A stretch of 64,000 nt of DNA from Paenibacillus sp. DCT19 (GTDB lineage: Bacteria; Bacillota; Bacilli; Paenibacillales; Paenibacillaceae): the NCBI RefSeq assembly GCF_003268635.1, contig NZ_CP029639.1, positions 4,785,501-4,849,500 of the forward strand. The letters run 5' to 3'. The notes below the pieces were generated by a model. It did not search any database and was not told the origin of the DNA. It saw nothing but the letters and a program-made list of their open reading frames with translations. The stretch's first letter is position 1; the number at the start of each line of letters is the position of its first letter. This document shows positions 18,154 through 26,624 of this stretch, in pieces. The translations under genes were made by a program, and so were the position numbers.

Positions 18154-18714
18154 ATGATCTATGTTGCGTTGCTGCGGGGTATTAATGTTGGAGGTAACAA
18201 TAAAATTAACATGAAGCAGCTCAAGGAAACATTTGAGCAGGCTGGCATGCAACAGGTTCTGACCTATATTAATTCAGGTAACATTATCTTTGCTTATGAG
18301 CCTGAACTTGATAATGCCAATACAGAGCTGGCACATATTCTGCAGGAAGCTATTGCCGCAGACTTTGGCTTGCAGATCCGAGTTGTGGTGCGAAATATCG
18401 AGGAAATGTACACAGTTATTACTGCACTGCCGGAGGAATGGACAAATGACGATCAAGCGAAGAGTGATGTTATGTTCCTGTGGGATGAGGTCAATGACGT
18501 GTCTATTCTGGACAAGCTACCCCTCAAATCTGGCATTGGCACGTTAATCTATGTCTCAGGCGCCTTACTGTACAGCGTTAGTCGCGAAGATGCCACCAGA
18601 AGTGGAATGAATAAGCTGGCTGGTTCAGCTGTCTACAAACAAATGACCGTTCGCAATGTCAATACGACTCGCCAGATTTATACCCTAATGCTTGCTGCAA
18701 GCGAAAAGTCTTAA
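18154..18714 (+). CDS. DUF1697 family protein
   Basis: A 186-residue protein with the family hallmark MIYVALLRGINVGGNNKINM, then LTYINSGNIIF, a central SDVMFLWDEV strand and a C-terminal NKLAGSAVYKQMTVRNVNT. The family is widespread in Gram-positives but has no settled function. The start at 18154 is chosen because GGAG lies eight bases upstream; an ATG six bases earlier is too close to it. Its transcript ends at the strong terminator that follows. Confidence 0.88.
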   Translation: MIYVALLRGINVGGNNKINMKQLKETFEQAGMQQVLTYINSGNIIFAYEPELDNANTELAHILQEAIAADFGLQIRVVVRNIEEMYTVITALPEEWTNDDQAKSDVMFLWDEVNDVSILDKLPLKSGIGTLIYVSGALLYSVSREDATRSGMNKLAGSAVYKQMTVRNVNTTRQIYTLMLAASEKS

Positions 18715-18794
18715 AAGCAGGAGCACCATTAACTCTTCAACGACGTTATATTGAAATAAGGAAGTTAGGTCGTGTCTGAAAAATCCCTAGAGAC

Positions 18795-18835
18795 AGCAGA
18801 AGGGACAAGAGATTAGCTCTCTTGTCCCTTCTGCT
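18795..18835. terminator. Strong bidirectional terminator
   Basis: A perfect 18-bp stem (AGCAGAAGGGACAAGAGA and its complement) with loop TTAGC sits between the convergent DUF1697 and carboxylesterase genes. Confidence 0.9.
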
Positions 18836-18874
18836 ATTCATTTTTACAGCTCAGTCGCACACACTTAAATCGTT

Positions 18875-21112
18875 TTATTCCCAGAAGAAACGGCCTGCGA
18901 ATACTTTTTCCGTCAGTAGCTTGTACGTCTCTTCAGGCAATTCTTTTTTCATTTTCGCCATGACTGCTTCTTTGCCTTGATAGTACTGTGAAGACATGCC
19001 AATCTCTGCCTTTGTGTTGCTTGCATCTAAACGCATGATTGGTGTCGCTGCATTCTTCGTCCAAGGTGTCCAGTCTTCGAGGTTGGCAGATCCGCCATCC
19101 CCAGGGTGCCCTGTATACAAGAACTGTTTCAGATATGCCGCCATAGCTGTAGACAGCTGGTCACGACCTGGTTTGTTCGCCTCACCAAAGTACCCTTCTG
19201 GGAAGTAAGCAGCTATACCAGCTGCATGCCCTGTGTAGAAGTCCATATCTGCGCCGTGAGGAGCACCAAGCAGCGTCTGCAAACGTTCCGAGATTACACC
19301 AGGCTGCGTACCCCACGCAAACCGATATGCATAAACGGAAGGCTGTCCTGCAACACTTGTCAGTCGCTCAGCTACCCGCTCTGCGTTAAAGCCGGCATAT
19401 GCTTCACTACCGTATTGAATAGCGGCAGCGTATTGTTCCGCTTTCGTTTTATCTGTGAACAATGTTCCATCGTTAATCGATGGGGAGAAGTTCGGATCAC
19501 CGAAGGCAAATGCCGCGAATTCGGTATCCAGACTACCCAGTAATACTGGAACCTTAGTGTAGTTCCCTTGCTCCAGAGCAGAGAAGCCCTCTTTTGGAAT
19601 GACTGTGCCATCACGGAACAAATGTGGGAATGGCTCCATCCGAATTGCCGTACCACCAAACACCTTAACCAGCTTGTCTGCAGGCAGTTCACGTAGATAC
19701 GTAGCTAACTGTTCCTTAGACTGCTTCGCAATCCATGCTTTAGCTTCCTCGGGGGTAGTTGCTTTGCCTTCCTCTACCAGCAATTTCTCCAGGGCACTTT
19801 CCGACTTTTGCTCTCCTGCTTCTGGTGCTGAAGTCGTTAATCCACCACTGAATGCAACGACTTTCTGGAATAGCCCTTTTCCAAGTGGTGAGATAAGCGT
19901 AGCCAGCACATCCCGCGCTCCTGCAGACTGACCCGCCAGCGTTACGTTATCCGTGTCACCACCGAAGCCTTCGATATTATCCTGTACCCACTCCAATGCT
20001 CGAAGCGCATCGAGCAATCCATAGTTACCGGAATCATCCAGTGCATTACCTGTCTCCAACGCTTCATTCTTGAAGAATCCAAGCGCACCTAAACGATAGT
20101 TTACCGAGATAATAATGCTGTTTGTATTCCGTGCAAGTTGTTCACCTTGGAAGTCCTTGCCTGATCCAGTCATGTTCCCGCCGCCGTGCAGGAATACCAT
20201 TACCGGAAGTTTAGAACTTGTTGTATCGGGTCTCCAAATATTCAAATAGAGTGAATCTTCACTGCCTACCGTATTTTGCCCAGACAGTTGCAAGCTGTTG
20301 GCAGCAAATTCCTTCGCCTCACGCGTTCCCGTCCATGCTTTTGGTTCAACTGGCGCTTTCCAGCGCAGCTCTCCTACAGGTGGTGCTGCATAAGGTACAC
20401 CCAGCCAGCCAAGTGTTCCGTACTGCTCATAACTCTTACCATCAATGGAGCCATATTTTGTCTGCTGAAGCGTTTGTGGCGTAAATCCTTGATCCTGCTT
20501 ATGCTTCAGCCAGCTTTGTTCAAGGGTGCCACTTCCGTTCTTGAGTTGCACTTGCAAAGCCTGAGCTGTTGCCTCGGCCACTTGGCGATTCGAGAGAGTC
20601 CCCTTGCCACCTTGGAGTGCTTTGATTCCTTTTGATGCCGCGAAGTTTACTGCCTCACCTTGTTTATAATCTGTGCCAGCCTCATAACCAAGCGCCTTTA
20701 ACAACAGTGTTGCATAGTCTTCAGACGTAAGTGTTGCATTGGGTTTAAACGCGTTCGCACCGTCAGCAATACCCAGATAAGGGTGCTGCTTTAGATACCC
20801 AACCACAGGCTGTAGGAATTTCCCAGCTGATGCCGCATCTTCATACGTATCTGTGCCAGTATAGGCAAGAGCCTCTTTTTCCAATCCAGTCAAACGCAAG
20901 TACAGAACAGCAGCCTGAATACGTGTTGCTTTTTTGTTCAGGTACGCTGCGTTAACCCCTTGACCATTCCCCTTAATTAATTGGGATGAGATCAGCTTGT
21001 CGATCGCTGCATTGGAAGCTGGAGTTGAAGCTCCGGCAGCATAGGCAGGCATTGCTGATAAACATAAGCCTAGAACGGTTGCTACCGCGATGGATCGTTT
21101 GATTTTTTTCAT
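18875..21112 (-). CDS. Secreted type-B carboxylesterase with N-terminal SLH-like region
   Basis: A surface hydrolase predicted to cleave carboxylic esters. The start at 21112 gives a signal peptide (MKKIKRSIAVATVLGL, cleavage near AYAAG) after GAGGAG. Residues 30-205 contain SLH-type repeats (FKPNATLTSEDYATLLLKAL and similar), which bind secondary cell-wall polymer. Residues 210-745 are the esterase: YAAPPVGELRWK, SEDSLYLNIW, oxyanion HGGG, the nucleophile in GQSAG (order as in para-nitrobenzyl and choline esterases), and a His near APHGAD. A terminator-coupled RAT, a second RAT-like hairpin and a perfect cre box lie upstream, suggesting co-regulation with the beta-glucoside genes. Acetylated or feruloylated plant glycosides are plausible substrates, by inference only. 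Confidence 0.9.
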   Translation of the reverse strand: MKKIKRSIAVATVLGLCLSAMPAYAAGASTPASNAAIDKLISSQLIKGNGQGVNAAYLNKKATRIQAAVLYLRLTGLEKEALAYTGTDTYEDAASAGKFLQPVVGYLKQHPYLGIADGANAFKPNATLTSEDYATLLLKALGYEAGTDYKQGEAVNFAASKGIKALQGGKGTLSNRQVAEATAQALQVQLKNGSGTLEQSWLKHKQDQGFTPQTLQQTKYGSIDGKSYEQYGTLGWLGVPYAAPPVGELRWKAPVEPKAWTGTREAKEFAANSLQLSGQNTVGSEDSLYLNIWRPDTTSSKLPVMVFLHGGGNMTGSGKDFQGEQLARNTNSIIISVNYRLGALGFFKNEALETGNALDDSGNYGLLDALRALEWVQDNIEGFGGDTDNVTLAGQSAGARDVLATLISPLGKGLFQKVVAFSGGLTTSAPEAGEQKSESALEKLLVEEGKATTPEEAKAWIAKQSKEQLATYLRELPADKLVKVFGGTAIRMEPFPHLFRDGTVIPKEGFSALEQGNYTKVPVLLGSLDTEFAAFAFGDPNFSPSINDGTLFTDKTKAEQYAAAIQYGSEAYAGFNAERVAERLTSVAGQPSVYAYRFAWGTQPGVISERLQTLLGAPHGADMDFYTGHAAGIAAYFPEGYFGEANKPGRDQLSTAMAAYLKQFLYTGHPGDGGSANLEDWTPWTKNAATPIMRLDASNTKAEIGMSSQYYQGKEAVMAKMKKELPEETYKLLTEKVFAGRFFWE

Positions 21113-21307
21113 GTCGTAAATCTCCTCGCTGTCAGATAGTGTGTGACGGAATATACGATGGCACATCAATACGGATATCCATAGTATTCCAAACCAAGAT
21201 CATCCTAAATCTCTGTCTGTGAACCGAAAATGTCCCCCTTCCGGTTATGATTCTGCTACGGCGTTTCAAGCGAAGACAATACCAACCAGGCGTTTATCTG
21301 TATAAAA

Positions 21308-21391
21308 AAACCTGAATCGAAGGCAAACAGACGTCGCTACAGCGTGTCTTCTGCCCTCAATTCAGGTTTTGCCTGTCTTCAGTAACAACCC
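21308..21391 (-). promoter_or_regulatory. LicT-type RAT plus overlapping terminator upstream of the esterase
   Basis: On the minus strand 21391-21365 reads GGGTTGTTACTG, four bases, CAGGCAAAACC: a RAT with one change in the first positions. It overlaps a terminator (AACCTGAAT ... ATTCAGGTT, with inner AGGCA/TGCCCT-type pairing) that ends in a T-run at 21303-21309. It is 195 bp upstream of the esterase start. Confidence 0.78.
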
Positions 21392-21419
21392 TGAGAATAT
21401 GAGGTCATTCAATAAAACA

Positions 21420-21643
21420 TATATTCAACTTAAGTATGTTTACACTTGCCACTCCGATGACAGAATAACGTTCCGATCGCTGTTATCCCCAGATTTTTTT
21501 TATTCCCTTTTTGAAAGAGAAAATCCCGGGATAGCTTATGCTTCCGATGCAGCTTTCTTTCAGAAAGCTTTGAGGCGAACGCTTCGCTTCTTCACGTTAT
21601 TTCTGTCCTCTCCGTTCTCGTGTAAAAGGTTTAGTTGAATATA
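21420..21643 (-). repeat. Palindromic dispersed element, copy 1 (about 224 bp)
   Basis: Nearly the same sequence recurs at 63207-63422 in opposite orientation. Ends pair with each other (TATATTCAACT outermost; TTTTACAC with GTGTAAA). Inside are nested stems: GACAGAAATAAC with GTTATTCTGTC, a TATCCC...GGGATA arm closing a small hairpin, and AGCTTTC-TGAAA-GAAAGCT. In both copies the element lies in the 5' leader of the gene behind it and points the same way. It may be a MITE or a structured leader RNA. The 21644-21668 stretch beyond it is plain AT-rich spacer. Confidence 0.85.
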
Positions 21644-21668
21644 AGTAAGCGTATTCAAAAACATAACA

Positions 21669-21695
21669 GGTATTGCCCGGAGTTGGTTACAATCC
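21669..21695 (-). promoter_or_regulatory. Second, divergent RAT-like hairpin
   Basis: The minus strand reads GGATTGTAAC, seven bases, then CGGGCAATACC, resembling a RAT with changes in both halves (compare GGATTGTAACTG in the RAT at 54800). Flanking CATAACA and TGTTATG extend the stem by seven pairs. It lies upstream of the dispersed element, so the element may have split a tandem leader. Confidence 0.45.
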
Positions 21696-21722
21696 TGTTG
21701 TTATGGTGATGTTAGCATATAA

Positions 21723-21736
21723 TGTAAGCGTTCGCA
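21723..21736. promoter_or_regulatory. CcpA-binding cre box
   Basis: TGTAAGCGTTCGCA matches the cre consensus fully. It lies upstream of the esterase leader and is the second cre found beside a RAT. Between here and 21950 I see no gene. Confidence 0.6.
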
Positions 21737-21950
21737 ATAACTTTTTATTACATTTCATATTTTTTTTAAAACTTACCAGACGTACGAAAAATGTCTCTAC
21801 GATATGTCAGCTATGCTAAACGATTCGCTCGATATGATTTCTTCAATTATAGCAGCCCTTGACTCAATTTAAGTCCCACCGCTCGACCCTCTTCTACATC
21901 TAGCTTTTCACGCTAAATCAATCATTAATTCTTGGCTTCCGCTCATAAAA

Positions 21951-22002
21951 AAGACTGCTCTTGAAGCAAATTCAAGTTGAATTCACTTTAAGAACAGACC
22001 TT
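21951..22002 (-). terminator. Terminator after the iron-siderophore binding protein gene
   Basis: A long imperfect stem (AAGACTGCTCTTGAA against TTTAAGAACAGACCTT, continuing into AATTCAA/TTGAATT) runs into TTTTTT on the minus strand. Confidence 0.7.
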
Positions 22003-22057
22003 GAAATTAAACATGTTTAACGGCATCTTTCAGACCCATGACCATGTATATAAAAAG

Positions 22058-23005
22058 TTATTTCTGTAAATGGGACACCTGTTCCATAAGAACATCAACA
22101 CCTTTGTCCACCGTATACGGTCCGTAGTTCCAGAAGTCACGGGATACATTAATAATGCGCTTGTTCTTCACAGCAGGAATACTCTGGTACACAGGTTCTT
22201 TGAACAGATCCATCATCTGACCCATCTCTTCATCTGTCATCTGCGTGATAAAATAATCGGCTGGCTCAGCAGCGAGCTTCTCCAGAGATAACACCGTACC
22301 TCCGTCGGCAAAGGCTTTGTATTCCTCCGGCATATCGAAACCAAAATCTTCATAGATTAATTTGCCGAGTGTACCGCCCTCTCCGCCTAATAACACTTCT
22401 CCGTTGTACAACACAAAAGACATTGCAGTGGTTCCTGGTGCGATAGACATGCTGAGTTTACTCCGAATGCCGTCTAGCTTGGTTTCAAAAGTGGAAATCC
22501 ATTGCTCCGCCTGATCCTTACGATCCATAATATCACCCATCGTCCGCAAGGTATTAATGACATCAGGGTCACCACCCCAAGCTACCGCTACAGTTGGCGC
22601 AATTCGTTCATAGGTTCCAATAACGTCTGAGCTTGTGTAATCGGGAACAATGATGATATCTGGCTCAAGTCCCACGATAACTTCTGTATTCCCGGTACCT
22701 GAACCAATATCATTAACGTCCTTCATCTCTTCAGGATATTGATCCAACGTTTGTTTATCTACACCCGTAGGCGCTATACCCAAAGGCAAAAGATATCCCC
22801 CATAGGTTATGACAACTGGCTTAGTCGGTTGTATAGGTATGTTAACCTCTCTTCCCAGTGCATCTATATACATGCGGGTCGTTTCCTGAGGAGTTTCATC
22901 ATTGACAGTCTGTGTTTGCGTCTCGCTGGCACCACAAGCAGCCAAGAGTAATGCTAGACTAAACAGGAAACTTACAGCTAAAGAAGGTTTAAAACGTACA
23001 TTCAA
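22058..23005 (-). CDS. Iron-siderophore ABC transporter substrate-binding lipoprotein
   Basis: A 315-residue type III periplasmic-binding-fold lipoprotein. A TTG at 23005 with TTGGAG upstream gives a good signal peptide and lipobox (FSLALLLAACG). The mature part has DALGREVNIPIQPTKPVV, GLEPDIIIVPDYTSSD, LGKLIYEDFGFDMP and a C-terminal YGPYTVDKGVDVLMEQ, as in FeuA/YfiY-type proteins. A Fur box 27 bp upstream supports expression as its own iron-starvation gene. The same frame is also open further upstream into the AraC gene with no stop, so a fusion protein is formally possible. No permease or ATPase partner gene lies nearby; it may serve a transporter elsewhere. Confidence 0.85.
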   Translation of the reverse strand: MNVRFKPSLAVSFLFSLALLLAACGASETQTQTVNDETPQETTRMYIDALGREVNIPIQPTKPVVITYGGYLLPLGIAPTGVDKQTLDQYPEEMKDVNDIGSGTGNTEVIVGLEPDIIIVPDYTSSDVIGTYERIAPTVAVAWGGDPDVINTLRTMGDIMDRKDQAEQWISTFETKLDGIRSKLSMSIAPGTTAMSFVLYNGEVLLGGEGGTLGKLIYEDFGFDMPEEYKAFADGGTVLSLEKLAAEPADYFITQMTDEEMGQMMDLFKEPVYQSIPAVKNKRIINVSRDFWNYGPYTVDKGVDVLMEQVSHLQK

Positions 23006-23961
23006 ATCATTCACGCTCCAAGTGTTGTATTGATAATGATTATCGTTATTAACAATATAACGTTGTCTTGAAGTGTCAGCAATGTACGATTGCGACCTAT
23101 TATTGGTACGATTTGAACCTTGGATGAGATAACTATGCATCTTGAACTGCGTTGGCGTCTCTCCTGTCGTTTTTTTGAAAATCCGACTGAAATAATACAG
23201 ATCCTTATATCCCACAGAATCGGCCACATCCTTAATCTGCACATCGGTTTCCATTAACAATATTCTGGCACGATTCATCCGTTTCTGGATGACATAGTCC
23301 ATCGGACTACACCCATATTTACGCTTGAACACTCTGGCGAGGTAACGACTACTATAATGAAACATACTCGCCAGCGTCTCCATTGAAATCGGCTCTGCAT
23401 AATGCTCCTGAATGTAACGGGCAATCTGTTCTGCAAGCTCGGGCTGAACCGGCATTTCATTCGATTGGCTCCATTGACGAAACTGCTCATAGACCCATTG
23501 ATAGAAAAGCCCTTCACCTGTAACCTGCTTAAGTCATCCGTCTCTGTCCAGCCATGGTATATTTGCTCGGCGATGGAGACCAGAGTTAGAGGATATGAAG
23601 GTGCAAAATAATAATTCTGCAACAAGGGCTGCTGTGACCGCTTACCCTCATCATTACCGAGAGACACCCAGCCGATCTGAGGTTTGTATAAAAACATATA
23701 TACATCCATAATCTGACTGCCATTCTCTATGCTTAGTGATGTTCCCTTGCCACCATGCAACAACTGTACACCTGTGGTGTGCAACTCATCCTGACCAAGA
23801 TAAATCACGGCTTCTCCTTGAAGAGTTAAGAGAAATACGCTGCAAGGAAGAACATAGGATTGAATCGTCTGTCCAGACTGTAAGGCGAATTTACGAATAT
23901 CCATGATTTTGATCGGAATGCTATTCCACGCCTGAATGACCGTAGCCAATTGTTCCTTCAT
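23006..23961 (-). pseudogene. AraC family regulator, frameshifted and without its own stop
   Basis: The first part starts at 23961 (GGGGTG upstream) and encodes a cupin-like sensing domain (LQGEAVIYLGQDEL) up to about residue 143. One missing base near 23533 (GAC should be GACC) moves the rest into another frame, which encodes the complete double helix-turn-helix (PISMETLASMFHYSSRYLAR, then DVADSVGYKDLYYFSRIFKK and GETPTQFK). That frame then runs on through the Fur box into the downstream lipoprotein with no stop codon; the right-hand limit given here is where the lipoprotein starts. B. subtilis Btr is a natural AraC/binding-protein fusion that senses siderophore, but it lacks the internal lipobox seen here. 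It probably activates siderophore uptake genes. Confidence 0.75.
23032..23050. promoter_or_regulatory. Fur box
   Basis: GATAATGATTATCGTTATT agrees with the 19-bp Fur consensus GATAATGATAATCATTATC at 16 positions. It is just upstream of the lipoprotein start and inside the read-through frame from AraC, indicating a separate iron-repressed promoter there. Confidence 0.8.
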
Positions 23962-24106
23962 TACAACACCCCGTACTTGTATAATTCACAGGAGCATACG
24001 TAAAAAAACACCCCTGCCCCGTATTTATCTGCCCATTTTTTTCTTCTAAACATACAAAAGTGTCACATCCTCTGTCTAGTAAGTCCATACCAATCTAATC
24101 GTAAAA

Positions 24107-24123
24107 TTTACATTTAGTTAATC
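24107..24123 (+). promoter_or_regulatory. Possible PhoP half-site pair upstream of alkaline phosphatase
   Basis: TTTACA, five bases, TTAATC resembles two TTAACA-type Pho boxes at the right spacing, about 85-100 bp before the phosphatase start. The match is weak and rests mainly on the gene it precedes. Confidence 0.3.
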
Positions 24124-24206
24124 TACAGGTAATGCTCATTTATCATTCATTGATTACACTTGGTTCTGGATACCAAACTATACATATATTATAGGAGGCT
24201 GTGTTC

Positions 24207-25853
24207 ATGTTAACTCGCTTTAACGCTCGTGCAGCAAAAATGATGCTCGCGGTGACTACGATTGTAACCGCTACCCTCGGTGGAAGTAGTGCCGCTTGGG
24301 CTGTGGAGGATAGCACGTCCAGTGCGTCCCCAATCAAAAATGTGATTATCCTGATTCCAGACGGAATGGCTAATGATGCTACCGCTCTTGCTCGCTGGTA
24401 TAAGGGTTCATCTCTTACACTGGATTCTATGGCAAGTGGTCTGGTACGTACTCACTCCGCGGATGCGCCGATTGCGGACTCGGCGCCAGCAGGAACAGCT
24501 TTTGCAACAGGCTACAAATCTCACACGGGTTACGTTGGCGTCCTGCCAGATAAAGCGACCATGCCTGGACAGAAAGCAATTGCACCAGGTGATGCCAAGA
24601 AGCCAATAGCCTCCATTCTTGAAGCATCCCGACTTGCGGGTAAAGCAACGGGAATCATCTCTACGTCTGAGATTATGCATGCTACGCCAGCTGACTTCTC
24701 TGCTCATTATCCAGATCGCAAAAACTACGACGCTCTGAGCAAACAACAGGTTTACAATGGTATGGACGTTGTACTCGGTGGCGGTAGCCGTTATCTTGAG
24801 CCTGCTGGTCGTCAAGATGGCGAGAATCTCGTCTCATCCATTAAAGCGCTGGGATATGATTATGTAACTACACCTGAAGCAATGAAAGCATCTAACTCGA
24901 ACAAGCTGTGGGGTATGTTTGCACCTGCAGGTATGTCTTATAATATGGATCGTGATCCAGCCAAACAACCAAGCCTTGCGGAAATGACTTCTAAAGCAAT
25001 TGATGTTCTTTCCAAAGATGAAGATGGCTTCTTCCTCATGGTGGAAGGTAGTAAAGTAGACTGGGCAGCACATGCCAATGATCCAATCGGTATCATTAGC
25101 GATGTCCTTGCCTTTGATGATGCAGTGAAAACGGCTATGGACTTTGCCAAGTCCAATCAAGAAACCGTTGTTGTTGCAGTAACAGACCACGGTAACGGCG
25201 GACTTACCATTGGTAACAATGCAACCACAGGCACGTATGACAAAGAACCGTTGTCCACCTTTATCGGTCCTTTGAAAAAGGCCAAGCTGACAGGTGAAGG
25301 TGTCGAAGCGAAGCTTAATGCTAAGCGTACTAACATCAAAGCGGTGATGAAACAATACTATGGCATCTCTGACCTGACTTCAGAAGAAGTGAAAGCGATC
25401 AAAGAAGCTGATCCAGGTAGTCTCAACTATGTCGTTGGACCAATGATTAGTAAACGTGCGGGAATCGGCTGGACAACTGGTGGTCACACGGGTGGAGATG
25501 TCGTTCTGTATACGTATGCTCCAAACAATGACCGTCCATTTGGTGTGATCGACAACACCGATGTAGCGAAGTACATGGCTCGTGTGCTTAACCTTGACCT
25601 GGACAGCGTAAGCAAACAGCTATTTGTTCCTGCGAAGCAAGCATTTGCGGCTAAAGGCGCAACGTACAAGCTGGACCTAACGGATGCGAAGAACCCTAAA
25701 ATCCTTGTAACAAAAGGTAGCACCAAGCTGGAACTGCAAATCTACAAAAACATTGCTCTTGTAAATGGCAAGAAAACAATGCTGGACGGAGTTATCGTAT
25801 ATAACGGCGTTGATGCATTTGTACCACAGATGGCTGTTGATCTGATTCAATAA
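24207..25853 (+). CDS. Secreted alkaline phosphatase with C-terminal copper-amine-oxidase-N-like domain
   Basis: Exported phosphomonoesterase releasing phosphate. The ATG at 24207 (AGGAGG upstream) gives a signal peptide cleaved near AAWAVED. The phosphatase domain (residues 35-440) shows the metal ligand in ILIPDGMAND, the nucleophile Ser in ADSAPAGTAFATG, MVEGSKVDWAAHANDP, AVTDHGNGGL and the late WTTGGHTGGDV histidines. The last 95 residues (FVPAKQAFAAKGATYKLDL, then MLDGVIVYNGVDAFVPQMAV) look like the small domain named after copper amine oxidase N-termini, often found on Paenibacillus surface proteins and probably binding the wall. It is monocistronic with a terminator behind. Confidence 0.92.
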   Translation: MLTRFNARAAKMMLAVTTIVTATLGGSSAAWAVEDSTSSASPIKNVIILIPDGMANDATALARWYKGSSLTLDSMASGLVRTHSADAPIADSAPAGTAFATGYKSHTGYVGVLPDKATMPGQKAIAPGDAKKPIASILEASRLAGKATGIISTSEIMHATPADFSAHYPDRKNYDALSKQQVYNGMDVVLGGGSRYLEPAGRQDGENLVSSIKALGYDYVTTPEAMKASNSNKLWGMFAPAGMSYNMDRDPAKQPSLAEMTSKAIDVLSKDEDGFFLMVEGSKVDWAAHANDPIGIISDVLAFDDAVKTAMDFAKSNQETVVVAVTDHGNGGLTIGNNATTGTYDKEPLSTFIGPLKKAKLTGEGVEAKLNAKRTNIKAVMKQYYGISDLTSEEVKAIKEADPGSLNYVVGPMISKRAGIGWTTGGHTGGDVVLYTYAPNNDRPFGVIDNTDVAKYMARVLNLDLDSVSKQLFVPAKQAFAAKGATYKLDLTDAKNPKILVTKGSTKLELQIYKNIALVNGKKTMLDGVIVYNGVDAFVPQMAVDLIQ

Positions 25854-25879
25854 AATAAAAGTATAGGATTAAAATGCCA

Positions 25880-25911
25880 AAAGAGTCCGCACAATGATGT
25901 GCGGGCTCTTT
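25880..25911 (+). terminator. Terminator after alkaline phosphatase
   Basis: A 13-bp stem (AAAGAGTCCGCAC / GTGCGGGCTCTTT) with loop AATGAT is followed by a T-rich stretch. Confidence 0.88.
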
Positions 25912-26014
25912 CATTCGTCAGGAATTTACAAGCGAAGTATATCTGGATCACTTATGTTTGCCGTATAATAAACGTAATGTTTCTACATATGACGCAAAAA
26001 GGAGAGTTTCTCCC

Positions 26015-26380
26015 ATGTTAATTAAACTAAATTGGATCACCCTGCGAGTGAGCAACCTAGAGAACTCGCTTGAATTTTACAACGGAAAGCTAGGACTTCC
26101 GATTCAGCGCAGATTCGAGAGTCGCGGACGACAGATTGCTATGCTGGGCATGGAAAATGAAACAAAGCTAGAACTGATTGAGGGGAGCGAATCCATTCTT
26201 AAACCGGAGGCCGGCATATCGATTGGCTATGAAGTAAACTCCTTAGAGGAAGCGATAGAACAACTAAAAGCGATGGATATTCCGATTGTACGCGGCCCGA
26301 TTCAACCCAATGCTCATCTGCGCTTTATTTACATTACTGACCCAGACGGATTTGAGGTACAGCTTGCTGAACATATCTGA
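26015..26380 (+). CDS. VOC (glyoxalase/bleomycin-resistance fold) protein
   Basis: A 121-residue single-domain vicinal-oxygen-chelate protein: NWITLRVSNLENSLEFYNGK with the first-strand pattern, RQIAMLGMENETKLELIEG, and a C-terminal FIYITDPDGFEVQLAEHI carrying the conserved metal-ligand Glu. The usual first histidine ligand position is Thr here, so metal binding is uncertain. The start is taken at 26015 after AAAGGAGAG; the open frame further upstream has no ribosome binding site. Substrate unknown. Confidence 0.82.
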   Translation: MLIKLNWITLRVSNLENSLEFYNGKLGLPIQRRFESRGRQIAMLGMENETKLELIEGSESILKPEAGISIGYEVNSLEEAIEQLKAMDIPIVRGPIQPNAHLRFIYITDPDGFEVQLAEHI

Positions 26381-26469
26381 TTAGCAAGCTGCGGTTGCGA
26401 GCCTAAATGCTCTGGATCAATGAAACTATGTTTTAGTGGGGGAGCCCCAGCCAGACACTAACTAAATTG

Positions 26470-26618
26470 CTAATCGTTGTTGTCACTGTTCAACCAACCT
26501 TTTTTCAAATGATCAGCAATTCGCTCACCAGGCTGTAAATGTAGAAGTGTTCAATGTTTCTTTGTTTTAATTCCTGCTGCAACTGTTCTACTATGGCTTT
26601 CTCGATACGAGAGTCCAT
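26470..26618 (-). pseudogene. Small protein gene with a one-base frameshift
   Basis: The ATG at 26618 follows AAGGAG directly behind the ankyrin gene. As given, the frame stops after 37 codons at 26505. Adding one C at the CC near 26531 makes a natural 49-residue acidic-ended protein (MDSRIEKAIVEQLQQELKQR ... IYSPGERIADHLKKGWLNSD). I do not recognise a family. Its position suggests co-translation with the ankyrin/DUF4274 gene. The remaining 26381-26469 sequence holds nothing I can name. Confidence 0.55.
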
Positions 26619-26624
26619 TATTGC

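Noticed and set aside
22058..23961. A genuine Btr-type AraC/binding-protein fusion
   Set aside because: An internal Fur box, RBS and lipobox signal peptide favour two genes. It is kept as a finding because no stop codon separates them.
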